The notes beneath the pieces are model-generated. The model saw only the letters and a program-made list of their open reading frames with translations. It did no database searches and was not told where the DNA came from. Of a stretch of DNA of 64,000 nucleotides, positions 10,770 to 22,022 are shown in pieces; position 1 is the stretch's first letter; the number at the start of each line of letters is the position of its first letter. The translations under genes and the position numbers were made by a program. The stretch is from Owenia fusiformis (taxonomy: Eukaryota; Annelida; Polychaeta; Sabellida; Oweniidae): positions 33,102,166-33,166,165 of the forward strand of contig CAIIXF020000011.1 in the NCBI GenBank assembly GCA_903813345.2, read 5' to 3'.

Positions 10770-13700
10770 TCAATGGAATCTATACTGTTTTGCAGGTTTC
10801 AGATTTATGTATGTCTTTTTCATCTCTTCCTCATTTCCTTTCTTTATTTCTGAAAACCTTTCACCTTTTGTACTAACCACTTGTCCATTTCTGTACCTGA
10901 CTAGCTTCTTGGGGTCCTGCAAGAACAAACATTCATTAAACATTATTTTTTTATTTCTTTATTTATACAAAGAATACTTTTATAACAGGTGCACGTGTGC
11001 TTGTGGCTGGGCATTAGCATTATCAGCCACGTTATATGAACATTGTGACATCATCTGAGAAAGTTATACTAGAAGTCTTTTAGTACCAGGAGCCTTCGTG
11101 ATAAATGGTAAGCACCCTGAGAAATGAGATACAGTAACACGATTCTTACTCCCTGGCAAGCACCTGGCGCAAATGTGACTGAGGCGCAACAGGTGAGACA
11201 AATATTAATGAAATGGACACATACAATACCAATAATGACAGGGTACCCCAGGAATGATTTGCAATACTTACATCTATTTTTACAACAGGATTGTGCTGCT
11301 TTTGATGCTCATCAGAATCTTGATAAGAGTACCTGAAATGTGAATTCAGTAGTTAATTGATTTATTATCAAGTGTAAAAGGTTAGAATATATTATAATAC
11401 AGGGTGAGCCAAAAAAGGCAACGCAGACAAATTTGTATACCTCAATCATCTAGAATGGGTTTTAATTCATATTTTGAACCTTGTTCATTGGTCTATTTCC
11501 AATGGTCACGATTTTATGGCCGTTTTACAAAGCATAATCCAAATGCCAAAATCATCCAATATGAAACCCTGGAATTTTATCTTTGGGGTTATTTCAAAGA
11601 GTGAAGAGTGCAGTCAGAAAATTTCATTCCATGTATTCAAGTTTGCCTCCAAAGACAAGACTGGCATTTTGAGCATGTTTTGTAAAATGTCCATAAAATC
11701 ATGAAGTATTGAAGGGGCGGATATTGGAAGCAACAAGGGGGGGCCCAAATTTAATTAAAAAAATAAAAAAAATTAAAAAATAAGGCCTTTAAAGGCCCAG
11801 TAATGACCAAAAAGGCCCACTTTTTGGGGCCTGAAGGCCTTTTTTGGCTCAAAAATTTTTTGGGCCCATTTTTTTTTCTGGGCCCACCCAAGGGGGGGGA
11901 GGGCGGGCCCCCAGCCCCCCCCCCCCCCCCTAATCCGCCAGTGTATTGTGCCAAATATGATACTGAATAATTAAGATTTGTTTGTGTTACCTTTTTGGCT
12001 ATAGTTTCCATTATTACAAATGATCCTTTGTATAATGTTTTATTTATCCCTGAATGATGTTCTACTTACCTTTGTATTATGCTCTTTTTTAACTTTTTAT
12101 CATCCAGTTCACTCAATGTGCTTTTCTTAGTGCTCTTTTTATGTGACTGAAAATAAATGAAAACAACTTTGCTGAAATGACCAGTTGCAGTTTTATTTGA
12201 CATCGCTGTAGAAAACTATTTGATGACTGCCTAACAGCAGATGATATCTCAAAAAGGTATATTCCTCAAAAACAATGCAAAAGTAGGAACTGGGACAATG
12301 GTATAAATTACAAATACTGACTCCAATAAAATAGATATACAGTATGAAAATTGGCTAAGATGAATTTTCATTTGTCAAATATTTTTTATGGATAAACTGA
12401 AGGACTAGTGGGATTCCATAGCTAAAATTATATACAATGTACCTGTAACTGTTTACTCTAAAACCTAATATATATGACTGTAAATTGATTCAATTTGGTG
12501 ATTCACCATTTTGTACAACAGCATTTAAATCACAATCGATAACGAGTCTACAATATTGTTTCATGAATAAATAAACACCTTCCCAAGTTAAAAATGGGAA
12601 TTTCCAAAATTTTAATACAGTGTGCCAAGAAATTCATTCAATTTTAGAATATTTCAAAATGACATCTGAAACAATTATGGCAAACAACTGGGCTTAAATC
12701 TCACATTTGATAGTACAGACTGCATGAGACGCACCTTTGTTGGAACAGACTGAGTGAAACTCACTTTTAATGGTATAGGGTATGTACTCAATCTATGATT
12801 GATTGAGTACTATTCACCTTTGATGATACCTGTTGTAATGACTGTGTGTAATTCACCTTTGGCTATGTATAAGTGTGTTACTCACTCACATCTTATGAAG
12901 TAAGTTACTCACCTTTGATTTTACAGGTGGTGTTTCATCCTGTTCCTCTAACTCTTGGGCTACTAACATCAGGTTTGCTGCTTGTTCAATGTCTCCTTTA
13001 GCCATGCTAAATGAAAAAGGTACATAGATGTACTCGTGTATATAAAAATACCATTTATCATTTTATGTTACTTGGTTTCAATTGCAAATTAATGAATTAT
13101 AGAAACTCTGTTAATCCTCAACTTGACTTTTTGACATCATTTACAGTTTCCATTATGGAGTTTTAGCCTTTGTGATTGTCTAATTACTTTTACCTGAGTC
13201 TACTAGTAGTATGCCTTACGAACATTATAGTATGTAAATCTATGGTACCTTAAACAATGCGCTGCTTTAACCTCAGAGGCTGCAGGAAACATCTCCAACA
13301 AAAGTCTTATATTTTCCTCTCCAGAATCAATGTAGATACTAGATGGACTTTCCTAAAAAAATGTTTTGTACAGTTTTACATCAAGTGCTAGTATCTTATC
13401 TTTTAACCTAGTCTAAAAGATTTTCTGAGTTAACATTATACAGTTTACACAATTTATAGGAACGAATTTTAAATCAACAATGACGGGACCATCTGTGTCT
13501 CTTGTCATGCTGACATTTGTTGTTTTGTACTTCGAATCACAATCACGATCTCATCAGTTGACAACTTGATGGTTGGCTTGACAACTTACCATATAAAGTA
13601 ATTCAAGGCAGGGCTTGGTACCAGAAGTAAATGATCCAAACATGGTATTAAGAACAAAGAGCTCCACCCACATATACAATGGACCTTTGTAAAAAAATCA

Positions 13701-15740
13701 GATTGCATGCAGAATGTATCTTAATTCTTAAGAAACAGCCATATACTTACTTGTTCAAAAGCTTCAGCTCCAGCGACATCACTGCTCTCGGATGCCGACC
13801 TTGATGATGAGCTCTTCCTGTGTTGCCTGGCTCTTTGGCCCTTAAACTTTTGTTTTGGTGAACTTCCTATACCATTAAAGATGGGTTTTTGTGAACTTCC
13901 CTGGCACATCCCTTGCTTGGGTGAATGGCATTCACTTAAGTTCATATTTTGTAGACTGTTTATTGGAGGAGATGGGGAAAGGGCAATTGGGGTGATTTCT
14001 TTATTTGGTTGCTTTGCTATAGCTATTTGTTTTCCTAAAATATATAGACCCGGTATAGCTTACGGACGTAACATTTTAGTTGTGTTGAAATTTCTGACAC
14101 TAGATTCTTATGTCTTTTACATGAAGTACAGAAAATTTAGGTCTGAAGCACTGTTAACAGGACAAAAGTTGTGATTATTGACTATATGACCCCTTATCAT
14201 AGTTTAAATACTTTTCATTTGAACATTATCAAAGCATATTTCAATTATTTTTCAAAAGTAATTGTGACCAATTAATATGAACTAAAATAAATGAATTTGT
14301 TCTTTCATATTTATCGCTGACTAAACCAGTAGATTTAGCAAGGGGCCTACATCCCTTTAAAAATTCCTTCTTGCTTTTTGTCAATGTCAAAATTAAATTT
14401 CCTGAGTCATGCAACAAGTTGGCACCATAGTTAGCTTTCCATTTAAATTCCTACCTTTTTCATGCTCAGTTGACAAAGTGTTGGAGAGTTCAAACATCCA
14501 AGAGCAAACTGCAACACTGAAAAGGTAAATGTATGTGATACAGTAATTCAGAATGTAGTATATGATATTACTCCTATGATGCTCACACGGCGGGCCCAGA
14601 TGAGGTATAATGAGTGAAACTGTTCTGCAAATTTGAGGCGCGAATGTACACGAGTAAGCCTCATATTCTAATGTGTTGTTTCATAGAGCCGTAATTAGCA
14701 GAGAATCTAATGCGGAACACTTTTTTTGTTTGGAGGCCAAAAAAACAGATCGCAGTCACAAACAATCGCATGATTTCAGATTTTGGAATGTTGAATATTT
14801 ATCGCTGTTAGACCTTTGTTAATGCAAATTAATCGGAGTTTAATGATAGGTATTACGGCTGTTTCAAATCCAATATAGTGTCAACGTTATAGGTGGCGCA
14901 AAATCATAGTTAGCACTAAAATATGTCACAATCTGACCTAATGTGCCATAGTGTTATTAAACAGTGTCACATATCGAACAATGATTAGCTCATAAACATC
15001 TCTACGTACCTGTCTATGCCTTCAAAGCCAGGAAGGTATGCTGTCATCATCTCTGTAAAATCTTCAACATCAAAGTTATCCATAGTCCCATTGGCATCTC
15101 CCAATTCCTCAAGTATCCCCACCATATAGCTCAATACTATCTCATCTATGGAACTATGTATAAAAAATGGTATAATTATGTTAACATATTAAAGCAATGC
15201 AACACAAACACCAACTGTGTGTATTATTATAATAGGAAATATGTTTTTTATTGCTGTAAAAATACATTTAGAGTATTTTGAATAAATCTTTGAGATGTAA
15301 AATAAAATAAATTATTAATAAATTAATTGGTAAAATAATAGTATCTATATCAAACCTAAAGTTGCTCCACTTTACTTCATACTTTGTGATGTAAGGAAGG
15401 ATGGATTGGCTTCCCATACTTTGTTCATCCCACTCTAATTCATTTCATTGGGAATATTAATATATTTTTGAGTTGGTAAGTTTGTAACAATGCCAAATAA
15501 TATTTTATCATGAAGCACAATTTCATTAAATCAAATAAATCAGTTGTCTACCATTTGCATTAATTCCACTTCGCTTCTTAAAAGAGAGCTTCAACAGCTT
15601 ACAACTCGTAGGACAATGTGTGCAGGGTATACAAGGCAGAGGGTAGTTATAACATGAACAAACCTGATTGAATCATTAGCATCATTTTTCTGGAGAAAGG
15701 CTGCAAGTGCTTCTTTGACAATATTCTCTTTTTCTCCCAT
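10770..15740 (-). CDS. CUEDC2: CUE domain-containing protein 2, 9 coding exons
   Basis: Coding exons in transcript order: 15664-15740, 15010-15153, 14455-14516, 13751-14034, 13249-13352, 12913-13006, 12070-12146, 11272-11332, 10770-10916. All junctions use GT/AG and keep phase, giving 349 aa (human 287). The N-terminal helical region ([16 protein letters not shown], then [15 protein letters not shown]) matches human CUEDC2. Residues 96-189 are a Ser/Pro/Gln-rich linker. The CUE ubiquitin-binding domain is about 203-245, with the MFP motif at 210-212. The C-terminus [14 protein letters not shown] is almost identical to vertebrates. Mammalian CUEDC2 is an adaptor reported in steroid-receptor turnover, IKK/NF-kB down-regulation and mitotic checkpoint control; its role here is inferred from orthology. 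A splice acceptor 11 bp upstream of the ATG (TTCTTGTCTTTTGCAG) implies a 5' UTR intron extending toward the LTR element. Confidence 0.93.
11705..11945. mobile_element. low-complexity TIR element within a CUEDC2 intron
   Basis: The left end AGGGGCGGATATTGG and right end CTAATCCGCCAGTG are inverted. The interior is A-rich, then has GGGCCC/AAGGCCC words, then a run of about 17 C. GGCGGAT-type termini are common on non-autonomous DNA transposons of marine invertebrates. It lies in the intron between CUEDC2 exons 7 and 8 and encodes nothing. The target duplication is not resolved (TATT is possible). Confidence 0.5.
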
Positions 15741-16105
15741 TTTCAACAGACTGCAAAAGACAAGAAATGTCCAATGTGAAGTAGACTTAATGCTTTAAAG
15801 TGGCACTAAGTATACTTTCTCAATTCTAAATTTGCAATTTAAAGTGGGACTGCAGGATTAGACTATACATTGTAATTGGAAGCAATCTTTGTAGATGGCA
15901 TGCACATCTTTCCATTCCAACTCATCTTATTCCTGAAAAAAGTTATACATCTTGCCTATTCATGTATATATTATGGAAGTAATTAATTGAAGATTCAATT
16001 TTTCTAAGATGTAGAAATGTCCAATTCAAAAGGATTGAAAAAGAGGATGCAATCATTATAATTTATTCACATGTCACGTGTATGTGTATGTGCATTCTCC
16101 TAGTC
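15741..16105. other. gap between CUEDC2 start and LTR element
   Basis: Probably the 3' end of a 5' UTR intron of CUEDC2, since an acceptor polypyrimidine tract lies next to the first coding exon. No TATA box or CpG-rich promoter can be picked out. Confidence 0.4.
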
Positions 16106-17514
16106 AAATTGTGACGATCCTTCAGATTACTTTGAGCATGGTAATGGAATTGCCTTGAAGGATTGTCACTTTGTTCAACGTTTTGCTCTTCACTTTATCA
16201 ATTGTGCTTTTAGTTACTCAATATTTAAAGAGTTATAGAATAATTTAAATTCTGTAAAAGGGTAGTCAGTATTTCTACTTTGGCTATACTCTTAAAGTAT
16301 GGTTAGAGTTTAATAATTTTACTCTATATTTATATTTATTTTTACTAACCTTCTCTTGTGTTTTTAATGTAATATTATTTACAGGATTAATGTCAACATA
16401 TATATTTTGTTCATAATAAGACTTTAATGTGAATGTTTTAGGCCCAGTTTCATGTTTAATGCTACGTTACAAACTTTTTAGAAAGGGCAGTTGTCTGGGT
16501 TTGTCTACAAAATCCAAAGTGAGGCTTATTAAGCTTGATTTAAGTAAATAAGTACGTTTTAAGTGAATTGTCTTTTTCTGTGCTTTTATGATTCGAATTC
16601 AAGCCGGCCAGACATGGAAAACTTTTTGTGGAATTTTAAACATTAAATCGTCACTAAAATTGGATATTTATATTGCCGCAGATAAACCAACTTAGGTGTA
16701 CGAGTTGGTAAAGGTAATTGACTTGATCTAATTGTATTTTCGCAGAGTTTTAGTCTTTGAAAAGAAGTATCTGTGCACTTGATTTTTTCCTTAATTTTAT
16801 TTATTTGCCTTGTGAACATGCCATGTTTTAACTGTCCCAGGGATTGTTAAGGAACATTTGACAAGGTTAACGCAAAGTTACACGCAGAGTTTTTGTCTTA
16901 AAGAACTTATGTAACTTATTAACCAGCGTCGAAAGCAAGTTCCCGGGGTTCCTTAATTAACCTCTTATACAACATTCCTACAGGGAATCGTTTAGGAATA
17001 TTTGACAAGGTGTACGAAAAGTTACGGCCTTTACGAACCTTATGTAACTTGCTCTAAACCAGAGTCAACTGCAAATTCCTGGGGTTCATAGACACCTCTA
17101 TATGACACCCCCCCCCATCCCGTTTGGGACTGTATGTAGTTTGTTCACAGGGTAAATTTTATTGATACACTAGAAATACTCCTTTGTATATTCGTATGTT
17201 AAATTCTGGGTAATTTAAAGGTGAAATCCCGGGCTTATGGGACCATTATCAAACAACTGATCATTGAAGTACTTATAAGGGTCACGGTCATTCGAAGCCC
17301 ATTTTCGGACTTAAGACACCCCCTCCCTTTCTAGTTTTCCATGTCTGGTCTAATTCTATGTTAACCACATTCTAATTCATTATAGATACTAGAATACTTT
17401 TAAAATACTGTTTCCCATTTGTTTGTCAATTGTACCATAGTCTGATAGTGGCAAAATGATTTCCCACTTTTCATGTGAGTAGTATAGAGAGCTGATTTCA
17501 ACCCCACCAGGGAT

Positions 17515-17523
17515 TATATAAAA
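17515..17523 (+). promoter_or_regulatory. candidate TATA box in 5' LTR
   Basis: TATATAAAA lies in the 3' half of the LTR and is repeated in the 3' LTR at about 25154. It could drive the genomic RNA, with the transcript start some 30 bp downstream. Based on motif only. Confidence 0.4.
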
Positions 17524-18607
17524 TTGCACTGTTGAGTTACATTGTTGGAAAAAGACACATTTTAGGCTTTATTGCAAATTGTTTAACTGAACTTCCATTA
17601 GCTGTGCTGTTTTATGCATGTTTGGTTTGAGAGATTATTTACTTGATATAGCATCTCGAACGTAACTAAATTGTGTAATGTTTGTGTAGATTAGTAAATA
17701 GAAATATAGTCGTTTTTATACATTATATAAAAATCCACAGAATATCACTTCTTGTGTTCAATTGTTTATATATATGTTGGAAAATTCCCCCTCATTTTAT
17801 CTAAAGTAGATTCTGGATTCAAAATAGATTCCGACTAAATTCCAGGTGACTTTAGTGATACGAACATTCAAGCAACAAGCTTTATCTTAGCTCATATTTG
17901 CTAAGGGCTTCTTTGAATAACAATCACTCGCAATAAGTCATACATTTATTTCCCCAGAAACTATGCAATAGTGCACAGATAAAGTACAATCCAGGATCTT
18001 ACTTTCTTATTTAACCCTTGTCTTATTGATTATATTAGTGAGAATTTCATTCACCCTGGTTCCAAGTCGTTACCTCAAACATCATTTACTTCCAATGTTT
18101 TCTTACTTGCTTGTTTAAATGGTGTACAAGTAATATTATCCCCTGATGAGTTTGACAGACTCTTGATTTGAAATAGCCCTACTTTAATTCTTACAAAATC
18201 TCCCATTTTAAGTGTGAACAGTGAGCTTTATATACAGCTCGAAGTCCATTGTAGCCCCCAGTGGCTAAGACTTCTACCTGGTTATACTCACACCCTAACA
18301 TTATACTTATTTGATACAACTGAACACAGGGCACATTCAGAATCTGGAGTCTGTTGCCATTCGCTTTTATGAGACAAACAACTTACATTGAAAACTGACA
18401 AATCTTACTTAGTCTATATTCAGATTTTGTTATCCCGTAATTGTTATCCCGAAATTGTCCCACTTCATCCCAATTATTTTTATCCCAGAATTTATCCCTA
18501 AATTTTTATCCCTAAATTTATCCCTAATTTATCCCTAAATTTTCATCGCAAAATTTATCCCAATTTGATCCAATTTTGTTATGATACTGTGAACACGGAT
18601 GTTGTTC

Positions 18608-18613
18608 AAATAA
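18608..18613 (+). terminator. candidate LTR polyadenylation signal
   Basis: AATAAA about 135 bp before the LTR end. The 3' LTR copy near 26247 would be the functional one, placing the end of R shortly after it. Confidence 0.4.
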
Positions 18614-18705
18614 ATAGGGATACACATTTCAACTTGAACTTGTCCCGAAACTAAGTTAATGAAAACATCAAATCAAACTATTGATTCTTAGACTGTATTC
18701 TGTTT

Positions 18706-18740
18706 ACGACCCTCAAACCACGCTACCACACGAGGGTCGT
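18706..18740 (+). other. terminal LTR hairpin
   Basis: ACGACCCTC (18706-18714) pairs perfectly with GAGGGTCGT (18732-18740) around a 17-nt loop, just inside the LTR end. The 3' LTR copy is at about 26345-26379. It would place a stem next to the end that integrase must process. Confidence 0.6.
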
Positions 18741-18748
18741 GACAGAAA

Positions 18749-18766
18749 TGGTGGCCATTGTGGTGT
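18749..18766 (+). promoter_or_regulatory. candidate primer-binding site
   Basis: Begins 4 nt after the 5' LTR with TGGTGGCCATTGTGGTG. A leading TGG complements the CCA tail of a tRNA. I cannot say which tRNA without a search. Confidence 0.45.
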
Positions 18767-18875
18767 GATGTAATACTTGACGTATTGACCCAAGCCCAGT
18801 TTAACGCCATTACTTACGTTTATGCTAATTTTCACTCATTAATATTCAAAGCGGGATCATTAACTGTAATTAACA

Positions 18876-21800
18876 ATGTCGGAAAAGTCGGACATCTTAA
18901 ATCTCGCAAAGCGCACCCCATTACCCGTGTCCGAATCCACGGAAAGACCCTTATCTAGCCAAAAATCGCAGGCGGAAGCTTTTGAAACTATTATCCCCGG
19001 GTGGTTTGATGATTCTGAAGTTGTATTGGGCCATCAACACCTTACTGAACAAGAGTTGAAATTGGCTCAAGACGATACACTTCCACTTGAATCAACTGCA
19101 ACTACACCACCCCCTATAAAGAGACCATCTTTTAAGGTTTCTCCGCCTGTCAAATTGACGCGCATTCCTAAATTACGGTTAGATACGCCTAGACCACTTC
19201 CCGAGGGTAGGTTGTTTAATCCCCTGCTTAAAAAAGTTAAGCAGGAGACTAAAGACCTAAAAAGTGACATGAATTTGGTATCTTCAAAAAATGGTGAAAA
19301 GACTATGAGTAGTAGAGGTGGGGCATATGAACCCCCCATAACTGGTGCACCTGGGTCCCTTGAAAAGGAAACCTTGATGGGTGCTTATGGGGGAATGCCA
19401 TCTAAAACACCTCCTTTAAAGCCTCTTCCAGCCAATGGAACAAGAGCTACTACTAAACAAGCTTTTCCACCCCTCAGTTTAGCCCCCTATTTAAAAACGG
19501 ATTTAGGGACTAATGATCAAAGAGTTTTACACCCTAAGTATGAAAAGAAAAGTGATTCTCAAATTGCTAAGTCCTTTGAATTGCAAAAGCCATTGGATAG
19601 ACTGTCAACAAGGGGAACATTCCAATCTAGAAAACCCTTAGATGTCCAAACACCCCCTCATGCTTACCCTGGTAAGCCGTCCAGTGCATCTACTCATACA
19701 GCTGGTAGAAAGTCTGGACAGGGTTTAATGACATCCACAAAGGTTTCTACTCATGGAAGATCTGCAAGTCATGACAGTTTTTCTGATTCAAACCCAAGCA
19801 AACATTCAATGCATACTTCTCCTCTATTACCAACTGCCAATCAGAAAAATGAGCCACAGAGCTGGCCAAACAAACTTCAGTCCTCTCCATTTAGACCCTT
19901 ACTTCCCCCAATTAAGATAACTGACATTCCCAGATTTAGACCAAAGATCCCAAATTTCTCTCATGATTTGACACTGAATCTTCCAATAAATGTCAAACAA
20001 GAGAGAAAAGATGACAATACAAAGCCAAATTATAATTTGATGGGTCATTCTAGCAAATTGGGAGTAGTAAAGGATGTGCAAGTCAACTACCAGGTTCCAC
20101 CCCTTCCTCCGGTGCTACCAGTACCTCATGAGAGTGACATGCTCCAGGAAGCATATGGGAGTGAACTGTTAAAACAGACTTTGCAAAGCTCTTTACTGAT
20201 CCCATCTGATAGAATACCACTCTCAATGTGTAATGACCTTAAATACACAAGAGGTTTGCCTAAAGAGGCACTATCAGCTGATCAGCCATATGATCTCAAG
20301 ATGGATTTCCAGGCTTCAAATGCCCCTTTAGTTGCAAAAGAGATTACTCAATTAAGTGAACCTAACAAGTTGAAACATGCTGAATTTTTAACTGAGCAGA
20401 CTGTTCCATACTCGGATATTAAGTCTAAAAGTTATGAATGTATGCATCAACCCGAAAGTACCCTTTGTAGACAAGATTTAAAGAGGCCTAATGATAGAGT
20501 TTTATGTGAATCTAGTAAATCCCCTCCTTGCAAAATCCAAGTTGTTGATAAATCTGATATGTTCAGTTTATCAGACAAATCATCTCAAAGCACTGAGTTT
20601 TCTGCCAATTGCAGACAGCCATATTGCCTACCCAAAAATGTTGATCAAACATATGATTCACATTTGGAGACACGTTCATGGCTTGATGGTCAAATACCTG
20701 GCCATAACAGAAGTGCCTTGCCCTCCTATGAGATATCAGCCCAGGATGCTAGTAATGGGTACACACCTTGTCAACAATTCAGCTTCAAACAGGGGGTAAA
20801 CGAGGATTATGCTAGATCCTCTCAAGCTGCATCACTATTCCCCTCTCCAGAATATGAAACCGCTGTTGACTTTTCTGACCTATGTGATGTAGAATATAGT
20901 AAGAAATGCCCATCTTACCATACAAAAACTAGACAAAGGCCATTTGACTACATGAATAATTCTGATGAGTATGAATCTGCTATGGAAAATAGTTTTCCTT
21001 CCCTTAGATCTACAGTTATGAGTAGATCAAAAGTGAATCCAAGTTCCCCTGGTCTCTACAGACAGATTGAAAAACCCAATGATCTGTTTATATCCAGTCC
21101 TTATACATCTGGTCAGGAATCCTGTACTGGAGTTGAAAACCAAAGAAGAGGTACTTCGTTTTCGAGAAAGGAAATGAAAGCACCACTTTTCAATGGAAAG
21201 TGCAGTCTCTCAGCTTTTCTTATCCAATTTAGACTTGTCTCTAACATAAATGGTTGGACAGATGAAGAATCTGCCATCTTTATGGTGAGGAGTCTTGAAG
21301 GAGAGGCTGTCAATGTTTTAGATGATTTGGATGATGAAGACCTGCCAACCTTAGCTAGTATCATAAATGTCCTGAAAATTAACTATGAACCCCCTGAACA
21401 AAGTAACCATGCCCGTGCCGAGCTTAAACATAAATTCAGGGGCAATAATGAGCCTCTCGAAAAGTTAGCCCATGATATCAGAAAATTGTCAAGACAAGCT
21501 TTTGGGAAGTCTAGCATGTCAAAGAAGACAATTGATGACCTAGCTACACAGGTCTTCATTGATGCTTTGAATCATGAAGAACTGGAATCCAAGCTTTCTT
21601 TTTCTAACCCTAAAACCCTCAATGAAGCTCTTACCATGGCTTTACAATATGAGGCTTTCTTCAAGGGAAGAAAGAATAGACTTGAAAGTTTCCAAGACCC
21701 TGGTATATGTGCTACTCCAACTCCTGTTCAGGTTAACTCATATACCTCATTATCTCTTTCTGAGAATGATGTGATTGAAATAGTGGAGCAAAAGATACAG

Positions 21801-22022
21801 GCTTTAGCTGGAAATCTGACTCAAACTATACCAAAGGAGAAACCTGATTCCAAACTGAAAAGAAAATACTGTAAAATCTGTGACTCTGGAAGTCATTCAG
21901 TATTTGATTGTACCAAAAGACATCCAAACTCCAAAGTTCCTGGAGCCACAGTATGCTTCTATTGTGCCCAGGACACTCACTGTGTAAATGCCTGCCCCTA
22001 CCTTAAGGGTAGGCTAAGTTAG
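18876..22022 (+). CDS. gag: Retrotransposon Gag polyprotein, 1048 aa, with unusually long N-terminal region
   Basis: Structural protein expected to package the element RNA. Residues 1-765 are a Pro/Ser/Lys-rich, probably disordered region. It holds an internal repeat: PPVKLTRIPKLR with VKQETKD (about 90-127) resembles PPIKITDIPRFR with VKQERKD (about 344-379). About 767-935 is a Ty3-type capsid domain (FNGK.SLSAFLIQF, then a mainly helical stretch ending ALTMALQYEAFFKG). Two canonical CCHC zinc knuckles close the protein: C999-C1012 (CKICDSGSHSVFDC) and C1027-C1040 (CFYCAQDTHCVNAC), both C-x2-C-x4-H-x4-C. Typical Ty3 Gags are much shorter (a few hundred residues). The ORF is intact, stops six residues after the second knuckle, and no pro-pol frame follows. 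The N-terminal part is not recognised. Confidence 0.92.
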   Translation: MSEKSDILNLAKRTPLPVSESTERPLSSQKSQAEAFETIIPGWFDDSEVVLGHQHLTEQELKLAQDDTLPLESTATTPPPIKRPSFKVSPPVKLTRIPKLRLDTPRPLPEGRLFNPLLKKVKQETKDLKSDMNLVSSKNGEKTMSSRGGAYEPPITGAPGSLEKETLMGAYGGMPSKTPPLKPLPANGTRATTKQAFPPLSLAPYLKTDLGTNDQRVLHPKYEKKSDSQIAKSFELQKPLDRLSTRGTFQSRKPLDVQTPPHAYPGKPSSASTHTAGRKSGQGLMTSTKVSTHGRSASHDSFSDSNPSKHSMHTSPLLPTANQKNEPQSWPNKLQSSPFRPLLPPIKITDIPRFRPKIPNFSHDLTLNLPINVKQERKDDNTKPNYNLMGHSSKLGVVKDVQVNYQVPPLPPVLPVPHESDMLQEAYGSELLKQTLQSSLLIPSDRIPLSMCNDLKYTRGLPKEALSADQPYDLKMDFQASNAPLVAKEITQLSEPNKLKHAEFLTEQTVPYSDIKSKSYECMHQPESTLCRQDLKRPNDRVLCESSKSPPCKIQVVDKSDMFSLSDKSSQSTEFSANCRQPYCLPKNVDQTYDSHLETRSWLDGQIPGHNRSALPSYEISAQDASNGYTPCQQFSFKQGVNEDYARSSQAASLFPSPEYETAVDFSDLCDVEYSKKCPSYHTKTRQRPFDYMNNSDEYESAMENSFPSLRSTVMSRSKVNPSSPGLYRQIEKPNDLFISSPYTSGQESCTGVENQRRGTSFSRKEMKAPLFNGKCSLSAFLIQFRLVSNINGWTDEESAIFMVRSLEGEAVNVLDDLDDEDLPTLASIINVLKINYEPPEQSNHARAELKHKFRGNNEPLEKLAHDIRKLSRQAFGKSSMSKKTIDDLATQVFIDALNHEELESKLSFSNPKTLNEALTMALQYEAFFKGRKNRLESFQDPGICATPTPVQVNSYTSLSLSENDVIEIVEQKIQALAGNLTQTIPKEKPDSKLKRKYCKICDSGSHSVFDCTKRHPNSKVPGATVCFYCAQDTHCVNACPYLKGRLS

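Larger units (their letters stand above)
16110..18744 (+). repeat. 5' LTR (2635 bp)
   Basis: Starts TGTGACG and ends CGTGACA, and is repeated almost exactly at 23748-26383. Differences seen: G at 16180 versus A at 23818, A at 17837 versus T at 25476, and a run of 9 versus 10 C near 17107/24746. Inside are a diverged tandem duplication (units 16838-16980 and 16981-about 17108), a TATA candidate at 17515-17523, an ATCCC-rich tract (18429-18575), AATAAA at 18608-18613 and a terminal hairpin. 2.6 kb is long for an LTR. Confidence 0.93.
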
